The notes under the pieces: model-generated
Databases searched by the model: none
The model's input: only the letters and a program-made list of their open reading frames with translations
Told to the model about the DNA's origin: nothing
Source: Fimbriiglobus ruber
Lineage (GTDB): Bacteria; Planctomycetota; Planctomycetia; Gemmatales; Gemmataceae
Direction: 5' to 3'
NCBI RefSeq assembly: GCF_002197845.1
Contig: NZ_NIDE01000009.1
Span: 310,001 to 374,000 of the forward strand
Length of the DNA: 64,000 nt
Position numbers and translations under genes: made by a program
Part shown: positions 17,046-26,002 of the stretch, in pieces
Layout: every line of letters begins with the position of its first letter
How positions within the stretch are numbered: position 1 is the stretch's first letter

Positions 17046-18628
17046 AACGCACCTCCAAAACCCCGGCAACGACCGAGCGGTCGATGGTGCGGTGTGCGAT
17101 CTACACCCGCAAGAGTACCGACGAGGGGCTCGACCAGGCGTACAACTCGCTCGACGCCCAACGGGACGCGGGCGAAGCATACGTCCGCAGCCAGGCCGGG
17201 GACGGATGGCAGGCGATCCCCGACCGATACGACGACGGCGGATTCGGCGGCGGCTCCACCGACCGGCCCGCCCTCCGGCGCCTCCTGGCCGACATCTCGG
17301 CCGGGAAGGTCGACGCGGTTGTCGTGTACAAGGTCGACCGGCTGAGCCGGTCCCTGCTCGACTTCGCCGGGCTCATGCACACGTTCGACCAGCACAAGGT
17401 GTCGTTCGTGTCCGTCACCCAGCAGTTCAACACGGCCACCAGTATGGGTCGGCTGGTGTTGCACGTCCTCCTGTCGTTCGCCCAGTTCGAGCGGGAGCTG
17501 ATCGGCGAGCGGACGCGGGACAAGATCGCGGCCACCCGGCGGAAGGACAAGTGGGCCGGCGGGTGGCCGGTCCTCGGGTACGACGTCGACCCCGTCGCCC
17601 GCAAGCTGATCGTGAACCCGGTCGAGGCGGGCCGGGTGCGGGTCATCTTCGCCCTGTACCGGGACCACGGGTCGCTCCTCCCGGTCGTTGACGAACTCGC
17701 CCGCCGGGGGTGGCGGACGAAGGCGTGGACGACTAAGGCCGGGGCTGCCAAGGGCGACCGCCCGTTCACCCGCACCGGGCTGTACCAGACGCTGACCAAC
17801 GTCGTGTACGCCGGCAAGGTGCGGCACAAGGACGCCGTCCACCCCGGCGAGCACGAAGCGATCATCACCGCTGACGTGTGGGAGAAGGTGCAAACCCAGC
17901 TCGCCCGGTCCGGGAAGGCCGGCGGGGTCGCGGAGCCCGCGCGGTTCGGGGCTATCCTGCAGGGTCTCCTGCGGTGCCGCCCGTGCGGGTGCGCGATGAC
18001 CCCGACGCACGCGACCCGGGGGGCCAAGAAGTATCGGTACTACGTGTGCAACGCGGCCCAGAAGAAGGGGTGGCGGACGTGCCCGTCGAAGACCGTCCCG
18101 GCCGCCCAGATGGAGGACCTGGTGGTCGCCCAGATCCGCGGGATCGGGAAGGACCCGGCCCTGGTGCGGGAAGTCATCGAGCAGGCCCGCCAGCAATCCG
18201 CCGACCGGGTGGCCGAACTGACCCGGGAGCGGAAGGGCGTCGCGGCGGAGTTGAAGGCTCTGCACGCCGAGGTCGCGGCCGTGTCGGCCCGGCTGGGAAC
18301 GGGGGACGACGGCCCGGGGCTGGGCCGGTTGGTCGACCTGCACGCCCGGGTCGCGGCCGCCGAAGGCCGGGCGCGGGAGTTGGACGATCAACTCCAGACG
18401 GCCCGGGCCGACGCGATCGACCCGGCCGTGGCGGCGTCGGCCCTGGCCGCGTTCGACCCGGTGTGGGGGACGCTGACCCCGCAGGAACAGGGGCGGGTGC
18501 TGCGGCTACTCGTCGACCGGGTCGAGTACGACGGCGGGCGGGGCAAGGTCGGGATCGCGTTCCGGCCGGCCGGATTGGCGGCGCTGGGGACCGAGTGGGC
18601 GATCACTGAACCCGGGGAGCAGGTATGA
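17042..18628 (+). CDS. Serine recombinase of the DUF2924 cassette
   Basis: 528 residues. The resolvase domain has the nucleophile Ser in CAIYTRKSTDEG (about residue 25) and the motif VVYKVDRLSRSLLDF. A recombinase domain follows, then a zinc ribbon (CRPCGCAM ... YYVCNAAQKKGWRTC), a coiled coil of about 100 residues and a C-terminal LLVDRVEYDGG segment. It performs site-specific DNA strand exchange. ATGA overlaps link it to DUF2924 upstream (17042) and to the HTH gene downstream (18625). It is unrelated at sequence level to the 708-aa recombinase of the IS701-targeting element. Confidence 0.92.
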   Translation: MKRTSKTPATTERSMVRCAIYTRKSTDEGLDQAYNSLDAQRDAGEAYVRSQAGDGWQAIPDRYDDGGFGGGSTDRPALRRLLADISAGKVDAVVVYKVDRLSRSLLDFAGLMHTFDQHKVSFVSVTQQFNTATSMGRLVLHVLLSFAQFERELIGERTRDKIAATRRKDKWAGGWPVLGYDVDPVARKLIVNPVEAGRVRVIFALYRDHGSLLPVVDELARRGWRTKAWTTKAGAAKGDRPFTRTGLYQTLTNVVYAGKVRHKDAVHPGEHEAIITADVWEKVQTQLARSGKAGGVAEPARFGAILQGLLRCRPCGCAMTPTHATRGAKKYRYYVCNAAQKKGWRTCPSKTVPAAQMEDLVVAQIRGIGKDPALVREVIEQARQQSADRVAELTRERKGVAAELKALHAEVAAVSARLGTGDDGPGLGRLVDLHARVAAAEGRARELDDQLQTARADAIDPAVAASALAAFDPVWGTLTPQEQGRVLRLLVDRVEYDGGRGKVGIAFRPAGLAALGTEWAITEPGEQV

Positions 18629-19035
18629 CGACGCCGACGATCGAGTGCGACGTTCACTTCGACCGCCGCGGGCGGGGCGGGCGGAAGGTGCTGGCGGCCG
18701 GTTCGGCCCCGCCGGCCTCACCGGGTCGGGTCCCCCGCGTCTCGCGGCTGATGGCCTTGGCGATCCGGTTCGACGGTCTGGTCCGGGACGGGGCGGTCGG
18801 TAGTTACGCCGAGCTGGCCCGGCTCGGGCAGGTCACGCGGGCCCGGGTGACGCAGATCATGAACCTGCTCTACTTGGCCCCGGACGTCCAGGAGGCGATC
18901 CTGTTCCTGCCCCGCATCGAGCGGGGGCGGGATCGGATCGTTCTCCGGGACCTGCAGCCGGTGGCCGCAGTACTGGACTGGCGGGAACAGCGGGAGCGGT
19001 GGAACGCCCTCTCCCGTCACCCCGGGCACTCATGA
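18625..19035 (+). CDS. HTH protein of the recombinase cassette
   Basis: 136 residues overlapping the recombinase stop by 4 bases. The middle carries a helix-turn-helix: GSYAELARLGQVTRARVTQI followed by MNLLYLAPDVQEAILFLP. Proteins of this type follow the DUF2924-recombinase pair in many bacteria and probably bind DNA near the att site or repress the cassette. It is the last gene of the four-gene unit that starts at 16313. Confidence 0.75.
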   Translation: MTTPTIECDVHFDRRGRGGRKVLAAGSAPPASPGRVPRVSRLMALAIRFDGLVRDGAVGSYAELARLGQVTRARVTQIMNLLYLAPDVQEAILFLPRIERGRDRIVLRDLQPVAAVLDWREQRERWNALSRHPGHS

Positions 19036-19226
19036 AATGATCGACGAGAACGAACATGGACAAAATACTACTACCGACTGGTTTTCCGACGGACGACCGG
19101 TGTATGCTCGGTCCGAGTCTGTACGGACGGGTCGCCACACGGTCCTCGTGAGGTGCCTCCTGATTTCGCACCGTAATCGCTACCGTCCCGATTCGAGTCC
19201 CCGCATCCGACCCCGGTAACCGCAGT

Positions 19227-21737
19227 ATGTCGCCCGAAAAATACGACACACCGACCGAAAGCCGAACCCCCGAGACCGACCCCGTGGAAAAAACGGGCGA
19301 AAAATCACCGCCCCGCAGCAGGTCGCGCAAGGTGAAAAAAGGCCCCATTTTTGGCGGCGCGGAACCGACCCCGAGCCCGCTCCTGTTCGTCGGGGAGGAC
19401 TGGACCGACTTCCGCCAACTCGACCGGATCACCGTTAAGGCGGGCGTAGCCAAGGACTTGCTCCCGCGGGTCGCGGTCAAAGAACTGGTCGACAACGCCC
19501 TCGACGCGGCCGACGCGGCCGGACAGGCGGGGGCCGTCGAATACGGTCGGCTCGACGCGGACGACGACGCATTCGGGTTCTTCGTTGCGGACCACGGGCC
19601 CGGCATCCCGGGCACCAACGCCGAACTCGCCGTCCACTTTTCCATCCGCCGTCCACTCACCACGTCCAAGATGAAACTCATGCCGTCCCGCGGGAAACTC
19701 GGGAACGGCATCCGGGTGGCCGTCGGGGTCGCCCTCCTCGGCAACGGGGATGTCCGGGTGAGCACCCACGGCTGCACCCTGACGCTCGTTCCCCAGGCCG
19801 ACGACGGGACCACCCGGGTCGCGGCCGACGACCCGTGGGACGGGACGGGCACCCGGATCGAGGTCCGGTTCGGGGACCCGGTGGCCGCCATCGCCCGGGC
19901 CGACCGCGACCTGTTCCGGTGGGCCGATGTGGCCACCCGCCTCCTGAACCGTGGAACCCGGTACAAGGGCCTGTCGTCCCCTTTCTGGTACAACCCGGGC
20001 ACGTTCTTCGAACTCCTCCAGGCGGCCGGCGAGACCCCGCTGGCCCGGGTGATCGAGACCCTCGGCGGGTGCACCAGCGACCGCCGGGTGGCCGCGATCA
20101 CGGCCGGGTTCCGAGACCGGACCGCCCGGGCCGTCACCCGCCCCGAGGCCGCGGTCCTGCTCGACCGCTGCCGCCACGACCAGGACCCGGTGCCGCCCCA
20201 CCGGCGGGGCGGAGTCAAGAAGATGCCCGGCGTGTACGACGGGTATGGGAAGCGAACGGTGCTGCTGGACGACGACGGGCGGGAGGTTCCGTACGTGATC
20301 GAGGCGTGGGCCCACAAGCAGGCCACCCCGGCCCTGACCGTGTGCGTCAACCGGACCCCGATCGTGACCCGCGTCCACGCCCGCCGGGACGGCACCGAGT
20401 ACGCCCTGTTCGGGGCCGGGTTGAGCCACGGCGTCCGGGCCGGGCGGAAGAAGTTCGGGGAGTACCGGATCCTGGTCAACGTCCTGTCCCCCCACCTGCC
20501 GCTAACGAGCACCGGGAAAGAACCCGACCTCGACCCGGTGGTCGCGGGGATCGGCGGGGCGGTCGCCCAGGCGATCCGGGGAGCCCGCCGGGCGGCCCCG
20601 GGGGCGGGGGCCGGGGCCCACACCCAGAAGGAGGTCATCCGGGACCACATCCCGGCCGAGGCCGCCCGCCTGAGCGGCGGCGGGGCGTACCAGTTCTCCC
20701 TCCGCCAACTGTTCTACGCGATCCGCCCGACGCTGATCGACGCGATCGGACAGGAGCCCGAGTACGGGCGGTTCTCGAAGGTCGTCGGGGAGTACGAGGA
20801 CGCGGTCGGGGCGATCCCCCACATGTACCGGGACAACCGCGGGTCGATCTACCACCCGCACGTCGGGCCGGCGGCCGGGACCATCCCCCTGGGCAGCCGG
20901 ACGGTGGCCGAGTACACCCGCCCGGCGTGGCGGTTCGACAAGATCCTGTACTGCGAGAAGGAGGGCCTGTTCCCGGTCCTCCAGCACGCCCGGTGGCCCG
21001 AGCAATACGACTGCACCCTGCTGACCGCCAAGGGGTTCGCGAGCCGGGCCGTTCGGGACCTGGTGACCCGCCTGAAGGGCGGGGCCGAGCCGGTCACGGT
21101 GTACTGCATCCACGACGCCGACGGGCCCGGGACGGTCATCTACGAGTCCCTCAAAGACAAACTGGCCGCCCCCGGGGTCGAGGTCGTCAACCTCGGGCTC
21201 GACCCGGCCGAGGGGCGGGCGATGGGCCTGACCGTCGAGCCGGTCAAGCGGAAGGCGAGTGCCCGGGGGACCGAGCCGCGGGTGGCCGTCGCCCGGTACC
21301 TGTCGGACGACGACCAAGACTGGCTCCAGACGCATCGCATCGAGCTGAACGCGATGACGTCCCCCGAGTTCATCGCCTGGCTGTCCCGGAAGATGGCCCC
21401 GTACCACACCGGCAAGGTGGTCCCCCCGGTCCCGGTTCTCACGGCCGAACTGGAGAAGGTGGCCCGGGCCGGTCTGGCCGCCCACTTCACCGCCGAGACC
21501 CTCCGGCGGGCCCGCATCGCAGACCGGGTCGAGGCCGCGGTGGCGGCCCACCGGGGGCACCTGGACGGAGTGTCGGCGGGGGCCGACGCGGCCGTCCGGG
21601 CGGCCCTGGCGGTGGCCCCCACGACCCACTGGGCGGGGGCGGTCAAGGATCAGGCCGACATCGCCGTTCGCGGCATCCTTGGGGACCTGGGCGGCGGGTC
21701 CCGGCGCCCCAGGAAAGGCTCCGGACGAAAGATCTGA
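19227..21737 (+). CDS. Topoisomerase VI-like B/A fusion (GHKL ATPase + Toprim)
   Basis: 836 residues. The first 45 are polar and disordered. A GHKL ATPase follows: N box KELVDNALDA (85-94), G1 box ADHGPGIPG (121-129), lid/G2 GKLGNGIRV (156-164) and GTGTRIEVRF. The second half resembles TopoVI-A/Spo11: a 5Y-CAP-like segment FSLRQLFYAIRP with Tyr497 as candidate nucleophile, then Toprim Glu577 in YCEKEGLFPVL and Asp630/Asp632 in IHDADGPG. The B-A order in one chain recalls topoisomerase VIII of mobile elements, expected to make ATP-dependent double-strand passage or breaks. It lies just after the recombinase cassette. The transducer region is shorter or diverged, so the activity is inferred. 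Confidence 0.75.
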   Translation: MSPEKYDTPTESRTPETDPVEKTGEKSPPRSRSRKVKKGPIFGGAEPTPSPLLFVGEDWTDFRQLDRITVKAGVAKDLLPRVAVKELVDNALDAADAAGQAGAVEYGRLDADDDAFGFFVADHGPGIPGTNAELAVHFSIRRPLTTSKMKLMPSRGKLGNGIRVAVGVALLGNGDVRVSTHGCTLTLVPQADDGTTRVAADDPWDGTGTRIEVRFGDPVAAIARADRDLFRWADVATRLLNRGTRYKGLSSPFWYNPGTFFELLQAAGETPLARVIETLGGCTSDRRVAAITAGFRDRTARAVTRPEAAVLLDRCRHDQDPVPPHRRGGVKKMPGVYDGYGKRTVLLDDDGREVPYVIEAWAHKQATPALTVCVNRTPIVTRVHARRDGTEYALFGAGLSHGVRAGRKKFGEYRILVNVLSPHLPLTSTGKEPDLDPVVAGIGGAVAQAIRGARRAAPGAGAGAHTQKEVIRDHIPAEAARLSGGGAYQFSLRQLFYAIRPTLIDAIGQEPEYGRFSKVVGEYEDAVGAIPHMYRDNRGSIYHPHVGPAAGTIPLGSRTVAEYTRPAWRFDKILYCEKEGLFPVLQHARWPEQYDCTLLTAKGFASRAVRDLVTRLKGGAEPVTVYCIHDADGPGTVIYESLKDKLAAPGVEVVNLGLDPAEGRAMGLTVEPVKRKASARGTEPRVAVARYLSDDDQDWLQTHRIELNAMTSPEFIAWLSRKMAPYHTGKVVPPVPVLTAELEKVARAGLAAHFTAETLRRARIADRVEAAVAAHRGHLDGVSAGADAAVRAALAVAPTTHWAGAVKDQADIAVRGILGDLGGGSRRPRKGSGRKI

Positions 21738-21901
21738 GGCCGGGACCGGATGGCTCCCGCGACGTCGAGGCCGGTGGCCAGGTCGAAGCGCCACGGATCT
21801 CGGCCGTGCCAGGAAGTCCGGACGGCGGCCGGAGCCGTCAAGACCACGCTCGTTTCCGTCCCCTCGAACCCGGTTTACGACCGGCCACTCCCAAAAGTCG
21901 A

Positions 21902-22249
21902 CAGCGATTCCCGACCTCGACGCAACCCGTTGCGGGCCATCAAATTTCCGGACAGTGGACATCGCGCCAGTACTGATCATCCGTTCGAATTCTTGCCCCA
22001 CGTAATGGAACCCCAGAGAGCCCTGTACTTTACGATTTACCACGAGAACAGGGATTTGTGCTTGACATCGTGGAAAACGTACCTCGATAGCACTATTAGC
22101 ACATTGTTCACTAGTCATACGATCGCAAACCGGAGCCCCACAACAGTTTGCAGTTTATAGTGACCACGTGTTCACAGGATATTATCGCGATACATCGAAT
22201 ATCGAATTCTTTATGCAGCAACGGGTTGCGTCGAGAGCAGGAATCGCTG
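21902..22249. repeat. Inverted repeat of 32 bp, arms 280 bp apart
   Basis: Arms at 21902-21933 and 22218-22249 match at 29 of 32 positions in opposite orientation and share CTCGACGCAACCCGTTGC. They may be the ends of a small degenerate element or copies of a dispersed repeat. Confidence 0.55.
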
Positions 22250-22253
22250 GCGA

Positions 22254-22393
22254 TTTTTGCACGTCGTGCGACCCTGCTGCGGAGCGCGCAAAATCGACCT
22301 GTTTTTCCTCCCGCCCTTGTCCGTTTTCTTGGACCGCCAACAACCGTACGGCCAAAAGTTGCCGTTTTTTGCACGTCGCGCGACCTGCTGCGG
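22254..22393. repeat. Two direct copies of a GCACGTCGYGCGAC motif
   Basis: Copies at 22254-22283 and 22366-22393, 112 bases apart, share TTTTTGCACGTCG, YGCGACC and TGCTGCGGA. Each contains a short palindrome (GCACGTCGTGC in copy 1) and is followed by an A-rich then T-rich run. They may be protein binding sites or decayed tandem repeats. Confidence 0.5.
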
Positions 22394-22679
22394 ACCGTGA
22401 AAAAGTGGGCCGTTTTTTCCGCGACGGACACGTATCGCGGATCCCAAGGACTCGCGAAAAATACCGCAGGTCGTGATTCCGTATGGAGTTATTGCACTTC
22501 CCGGGGGCCAGCGAGCCGGTCCATTCTTTCCATTGCGACCTCGGGGCTGTGACCCACGGATTCGACATCTGGGTTGGATTGCACGAATCACTCGATCCGC
22601 CGCGGACAGAAACGGGCCGCACGCGGGGAACTGACGCGAATCAGTAACGGGTCGATCCTGCCCAACTTTCGATTCTATC

Positions 22680-22907
22680 TTACTCTCTGACGATCGACGC
22701 GAGTTGCACGCCAGTTCTTACACAGGGGGGGGTGATAGGGTCCACCGAGACATCGGCGGCCGGATGTTCGAGACCACAAGTGACCGGACGGGGGTTGGCT
22801 GTCACGGCAACAGCCGGATCGCCGGCTTTGCGATGCGGCACCCGGGAGGACACACCCCCGACGATCCGAGCGTGACAACAATCAAAGACACCGTACGCCG
22901 CATGCAA
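22680..22907 (-). pseudogene. Possible fragment related to the primase-like gene
   Basis: The C-terminus of this frame (PPCVRTGVQLASIVRE) matches an internal segment of the neighbouring primase-like protein (PPCIRTGVQLALLVRA). At DNA level this is a 43-bp direct repeat, 22685-22727 against 23264-23306, about 39 of 43 identical. The rest of the frame shows no convincing similarity. It may be a partial duplication or a recombination scar. Confidence 0.3.
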
Positions 22908-22937
22908 CTCATCGGATCGGAATGACGCCGTCGACGA

Positions 22938-24374
22938 TCATCTGTCGGCCCGAATGGCATTAAGCGGGCACACCCCGCCGAGCAGATAGTCCGATGCTCT
23001 TCCCGACCGCCGACTCCCCTTCCGTACCCGCCGCAGTAACCCGCGGGTGCAGAAATCCGTCAGCCACCGCCCGGTCGTCGCCGGGTCGATGTACAGGAAG
23101 TCGGCGGCCGTGTCCCGGCTCAGGAAGAACGAACCGCCCCACCGCCGCCGGCCGAGTTGCCAACACAACGCGAATAGTCTCTCCTTCCCCTCGCGGGTCC
23201 ACCGGATCCGATCCCCGAACGTCACCCCTGGCGGTACCCCATCACACCGGGCACGCTCCCATGCTCTGACGAGTAACGCGAGTTGCACGCCAGTTCTTAT
23301 ACAGGGTGGGTTTGCTTCACCAGCCACCGGGGTAGTGGTATTCAAGGGGACGGCGGACGGGTCGTAGAAGGAGCGGCACGTCCCGATCGCGACATCGATC
23401 TGCTCGGCGCCCCAGGTCGCTCGCGACCGCGGGGCGTCCCACTTCCGACGGACTGCCTCGGTCGCCTGGAACAGCGGGGACGACCGGAACACGGCGTCTA
23501 ACCGCTGCGGGTACGGGCCGACCCAGAACGCCAGATACTGGAGCAGGGCCAGCACGGCCTCGGACGAGCTCGGGTACCATTCGGAATCGCCCGCCCACAA
23601 CTTCTTGACGCGCTCCCCGTTCGCCGCCGCGAACGCCCGCTCAACAATGCCTGCCGTCGGCCCGTCCAGGCGGCACGGGGCGTCCGTCGCCGCAACCTCC
23701 GGGCGACGGCCGACATCGCGAAGGTCGTCCTGAAGGTGGCGGGCGGCCGCCCCGCACGCGACCACGGCCGCCGGCGCGTCCGCCAGCCGGTGCCCGGTCA
23801 CGGTCAGGAACCGGTCGGCCGCGTACAACTCGACCAGCCCCCGTTTGCACGGCCCACCCGGGTCCAGGTCGCCCCGCCCGAACCCGCGAACCCCGGCCCG
23901 GAACGGTGACCACTCGGCGTACGTCCCGACCCCGCGGACGATGTCCTCGGCCCACGGCCGGACGTCGCCGGCCTCGTAATCCCCGCACCCGTCCAGGTCG
24001 TACCCGACCAACCCAGCCTCCCGCCGGAGGATCAGACCGACCCCGTCGTAATTCCCGTCCCGGTACGACTCGTAGGCGTAGGAAAACGAACACCCCGCCC
24101 CGCGGCGGGTAATGTCGATGGGGCGCTCAGTCCGGGGGTGGACGGGTACTTTCTTGGGCTTGTTCGAGCCGCCCGGTGCCAACTGCCAGACGACCCAGAA
24201 GGGGAGTTGTTTGAGGTCGTCCGGAATGCCGTCCGGGCGGACCCGGAGGAGCGGGGAGTAATCGTCGTACACGCACACGGCGGGCGCCTCCGCCCTCCCC
24301 CGGGCCGGGCGGCTCGGGAGCGGACACGCCCGCGACCGACCGTGCGCCGCGCGCCGGGTTCGGGACCAAATCAT
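22938..24374 (-). CDS. Primase-polymerase-like protein with C-terminal winged helix
   Basis: 478 residues. The core matches the PrimPol group seen in phages and plasmids (NrS-1 polymerase type): FWVVWQLAPGGSNKPKKVPV, then GVGLILRREAGLVGYDLDGC with the metal-binding Asp126/Asp128, and later ELYAADRFLTVTGHRL. These enzymes start DNA chains during element replication. The C-terminal 110 residues look like a winged helix (FFLSRDTAADFLYIDPATTG, then RWLTDFCTRGLLRRV). No helicase domain is attached, unlike many relatives. The first 33 residues are Arg-rich and may not be translated; no better start is obvious. It suggests that the 22.7-29 kb region is or was a replicating element. Confidence 0.75.
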   Translation of the reverse strand: MIWSRTRRAAHGRSRACPLPSRPARGRAEAPAVCVYDDYSPLLRVRPDGIPDDLKQLPFWVVWQLAPGGSNKPKKVPVHPRTERPIDITRRGAGCSFSYAYESYRDGNYDGVGLILRREAGLVGYDLDGCGDYEAGDVRPWAEDIVRGVGTYAEWSPFRAGVRGFGRGDLDPGGPCKRGLVELYAADRFLTVTGHRLADAPAAVVACGAAARHLQDDLRDVGRRPEVAATDAPCRLDGPTAGIVERAFAAANGERVKKLWAGDSEWYPSSSEAVLALLQYLAFWVGPYPQRLDAVFRSSPLFQATEAVRRKWDAPRSRATWGAEQIDVAIGTCRSFYDPSAVPLNTTTPVAGEANPPCIRTGVQLALLVRAWERARCDGVPPGVTFGDRIRWTREGKERLFALCWQLGRRRWGGSFFLSRDTAADFLYIDPATTGRWLTDFCTRGLLRRVRKGSRRSGRASDYLLGGVCPLNAIRADR

Positions 24375-24621
24375 CGTTCCAGCGTTCGGGGCGGTCGTTC
24401 CACCGCCGCCGACTCAAGCCCTGATGGGCGAACCCAAATCGGCCGCCCAAGTCACCCCATCACACGACCTGCCGCAACTCGTCCGATTCCCACGACTGGA
24501 GCCGACGAATTCCGGCACGGCCGGTCCGACCGATCGCGGGCGTCCCGCGACGCTTCCCGTGCCGCGGCGTGCATGGAATCATTTCCACGTCTATCCATGT
24601 GAACACATTCCGCCGCCGGCG

Positions 24622-25164
24622 TCAGCCCCCGCCCTGCGAAGACAGGTACGCGTCCAGGTCGCGGGCCGCGAATCGCTCCCGGAGCCGTTCCACCCGCCGC
24701 CCCAGAGTCGCCCGCGAGATCCCCAGGTCGCGAGCTGCTGCGGCACATGACTGCTCCCGCAACCGCTCGGCCACCTCCCGCAACTCCCGCGGCAGCGCCG
24801 CGACCTCGGCCGCCACGTCGGCCCGCAGCTCGCGGCCCCGGCAGTCGTCGGCCGGGTCGACCCGCTCGTCCGGGTCGTGGCGGTCGATGTCGCACGCCAG
24901 GATCACCTTTTCTCGGCCCCGCTTGGTCGCCCGGTACTCCCGTAGCATCATCGCCGCCGCCCGCCCGACGACGACCTCGCAGAACACCAGCGGGTGCCCG
25001 CGAGCCGGCCGATACTGCGGCCACCCGCCGAGCAATCGGGCGGTCAGTTCCTGCTCCACGTCGGCCCGCTCGGACGCCCCCAAGCCGGCCCGACCGACCA
25101 CCACCCGGGCGTGCTTGCGAACCAGGGCGACGGACGCCGCCGGCAGTTCGAGCTCGGCCACCAA
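24622..25164 (-). CDS. Sigma-70-like/phage-type transcriptional regulator
   Basis: 180 residues. The N-terminal half resembles sigma region 2 (DVEQELTARLLGGWPQYRPA). The C-terminus has a clear helix-turn-helix like sigma region 4: VAALPRELREVAERLREQSC followed by AAAARDLGISRATLGRRVERL. It is probably a small sigma-like regulator of the accessory region. It is on the same strand as the primase-like gene, 250 bases upstream of its start, so it may control it. Confidence 0.7.
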   Translation of the reverse strand: MVAELELPAASVALVRKHARVVVGRAGLGASERADVEQELTARLLGGWPQYRPARGHPLVFCEVVVGRAAAMMLREYRATKRGREKVILACDIDRHDPDERVDPADDCRGRELRADVAAEVAALPRELREVAERLREQSCAAAARDLGISRATLGRRVERLRERFAARDLDAYLSSQGGG

Positions 25165-25301
25165 GTACCTCCCGCCGGCCCGCGGGTGGCTCGGACCGCC
25201 GGCGTGGCTCGCACGCCGGGCCGGGTCCGCCCTCGCCTCCGCATCGCGGCCGGCCGAACGTCAGAACGGGGGAAAACGGTTACACGACCACCGTGTAAGG
25301 C

Positions 25302-25631
25302 CTAGCGCGGCGGGCTGGTGAGGAGCATGCGAAACGGGATCCCGTGCTTGATCTCGAGCGCGGCGACCGTTCCGTCACCCAGGTCGGCCAGTCGCCGGAT
25401 CAGTTCGATGACCTGGGCCTTGAGCGGGAAGTCGGGGGCCATGAGCTCGGGCCGTGCGCCGTTCTCGCCCCCGAATTTGACCTCGGTAACGTACCGCGGC
25501 AGGGGGTCGAGGACCGGTTGGCCGCGGCGGACCGGCAGATCCTCGATGGTGCCGAAGTTGATCCGCTGCATGAGTTCGACCAAGCGGCGGGCGGCGGGGG
25601 TCAGGGACGACTTGAGGGGGGCCGACGTCAT
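25302..25631 (-). CDS. Conserved hypothetical protein, 109 aa
   Basis: Starts MTSAPLKSSLTPAARRLVEL; an upstream in-frame Met at 25658 is less likely because the chosen ATG follows a GGAGG-like run. Contains INFGTIEDLPVRRGQPVLDP and a C-terminal helical part with IKHGIPFRMLL. The motif NFGxIExLxVRxGxP recurs in small planctomycete proteins near phage-like genes (from memory, not checked). The role is unknown. It lies 137 bases upstream of the sigma-like regulator on the same strand. Confidence 0.6.
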   Translation of the reverse strand: MTSAPLKSSLTPAARRLVELMQRINFGTIEDLPVRRGQPVLDPLPRYVTEVKFGGENGARPELMAPDFPLKAQVIELIRRLADLGDGTVAALEIKHGIPFRMLLTSPPR

Positions 25632-26002
25632 ACATCCTCCGGGGCGGGGTCGTGGCACACGACCGTCGGGTCACTGGGGTATCAGGAGGGCCACTGGCGC
25701 GGGGCTGGTGACGAAGTCTACCGGGGCCGTTGCCTGAGTGCGGGAAACCCTTCCCCCGGCAGATCGCACGCGGGCCGCCGGGGGGGGTGGACTCGCGCGC
25801 TTCGGTTGCTGCCGGCCGCTGGGGCGGTCGGCGGTTCCGGCGCGGGTGTCCACCCCAGATGGTGGCCGCACGATGGGAACTACCGGGTTGACGGATCACA
25901 CGCGGGTCGAGGGTACCCGTCTTTCGGAAACAGGCAACGTGCGAGGTTATCCTGGGGTGCCGAGCCATGCCTACAGCCTAACCCGCCCGCCGGAACACCC
26001 CG
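25632..26002. other. Divergent intergenic region
   Basis: About 370 bases between divergently transcribed genes (25631 on minus, 26003 on plus). It should hold both promoters; no clear motif was recognised. Confidence 0.4.

Larger units (their letters stand above)
21738..22679. other. 940-bp non-coding region with inverted and direct repeats
   Basis: No supportable gene. It contains a 32-bp inverted repeat (21902-21933 against 22218-22249, 29 of 32 identical, core CTCGACGCAACCCGTTGC) and two direct copies of a motif around TTTTTGCACGTCG (22254-22283 and 22366-22393). GC is lower than in the flanking genes. Confidence 0.5.

Noticed and set aside
16778-18391. 537-codon minus-strand frame opposite the serine recombinase
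   Set aside because: Shadow of the recombinase gene; no domain is seen and the sense strand has full catalytic motifs and coupled neighbours.
19835-22118. Two long frames (plus and minus) over the TopoVI-like gene
   Set aside because: Both are shadow frames with Arg/Gly/Pro-rich composition; the sense gene has ATPase and Toprim motifs.
22254-22393. CRISPR-like or tandem repeat array
   Set aside because: Only two copies, imperfect, with a 112-base spacing that is itself partly similar; no cas genes in the window.
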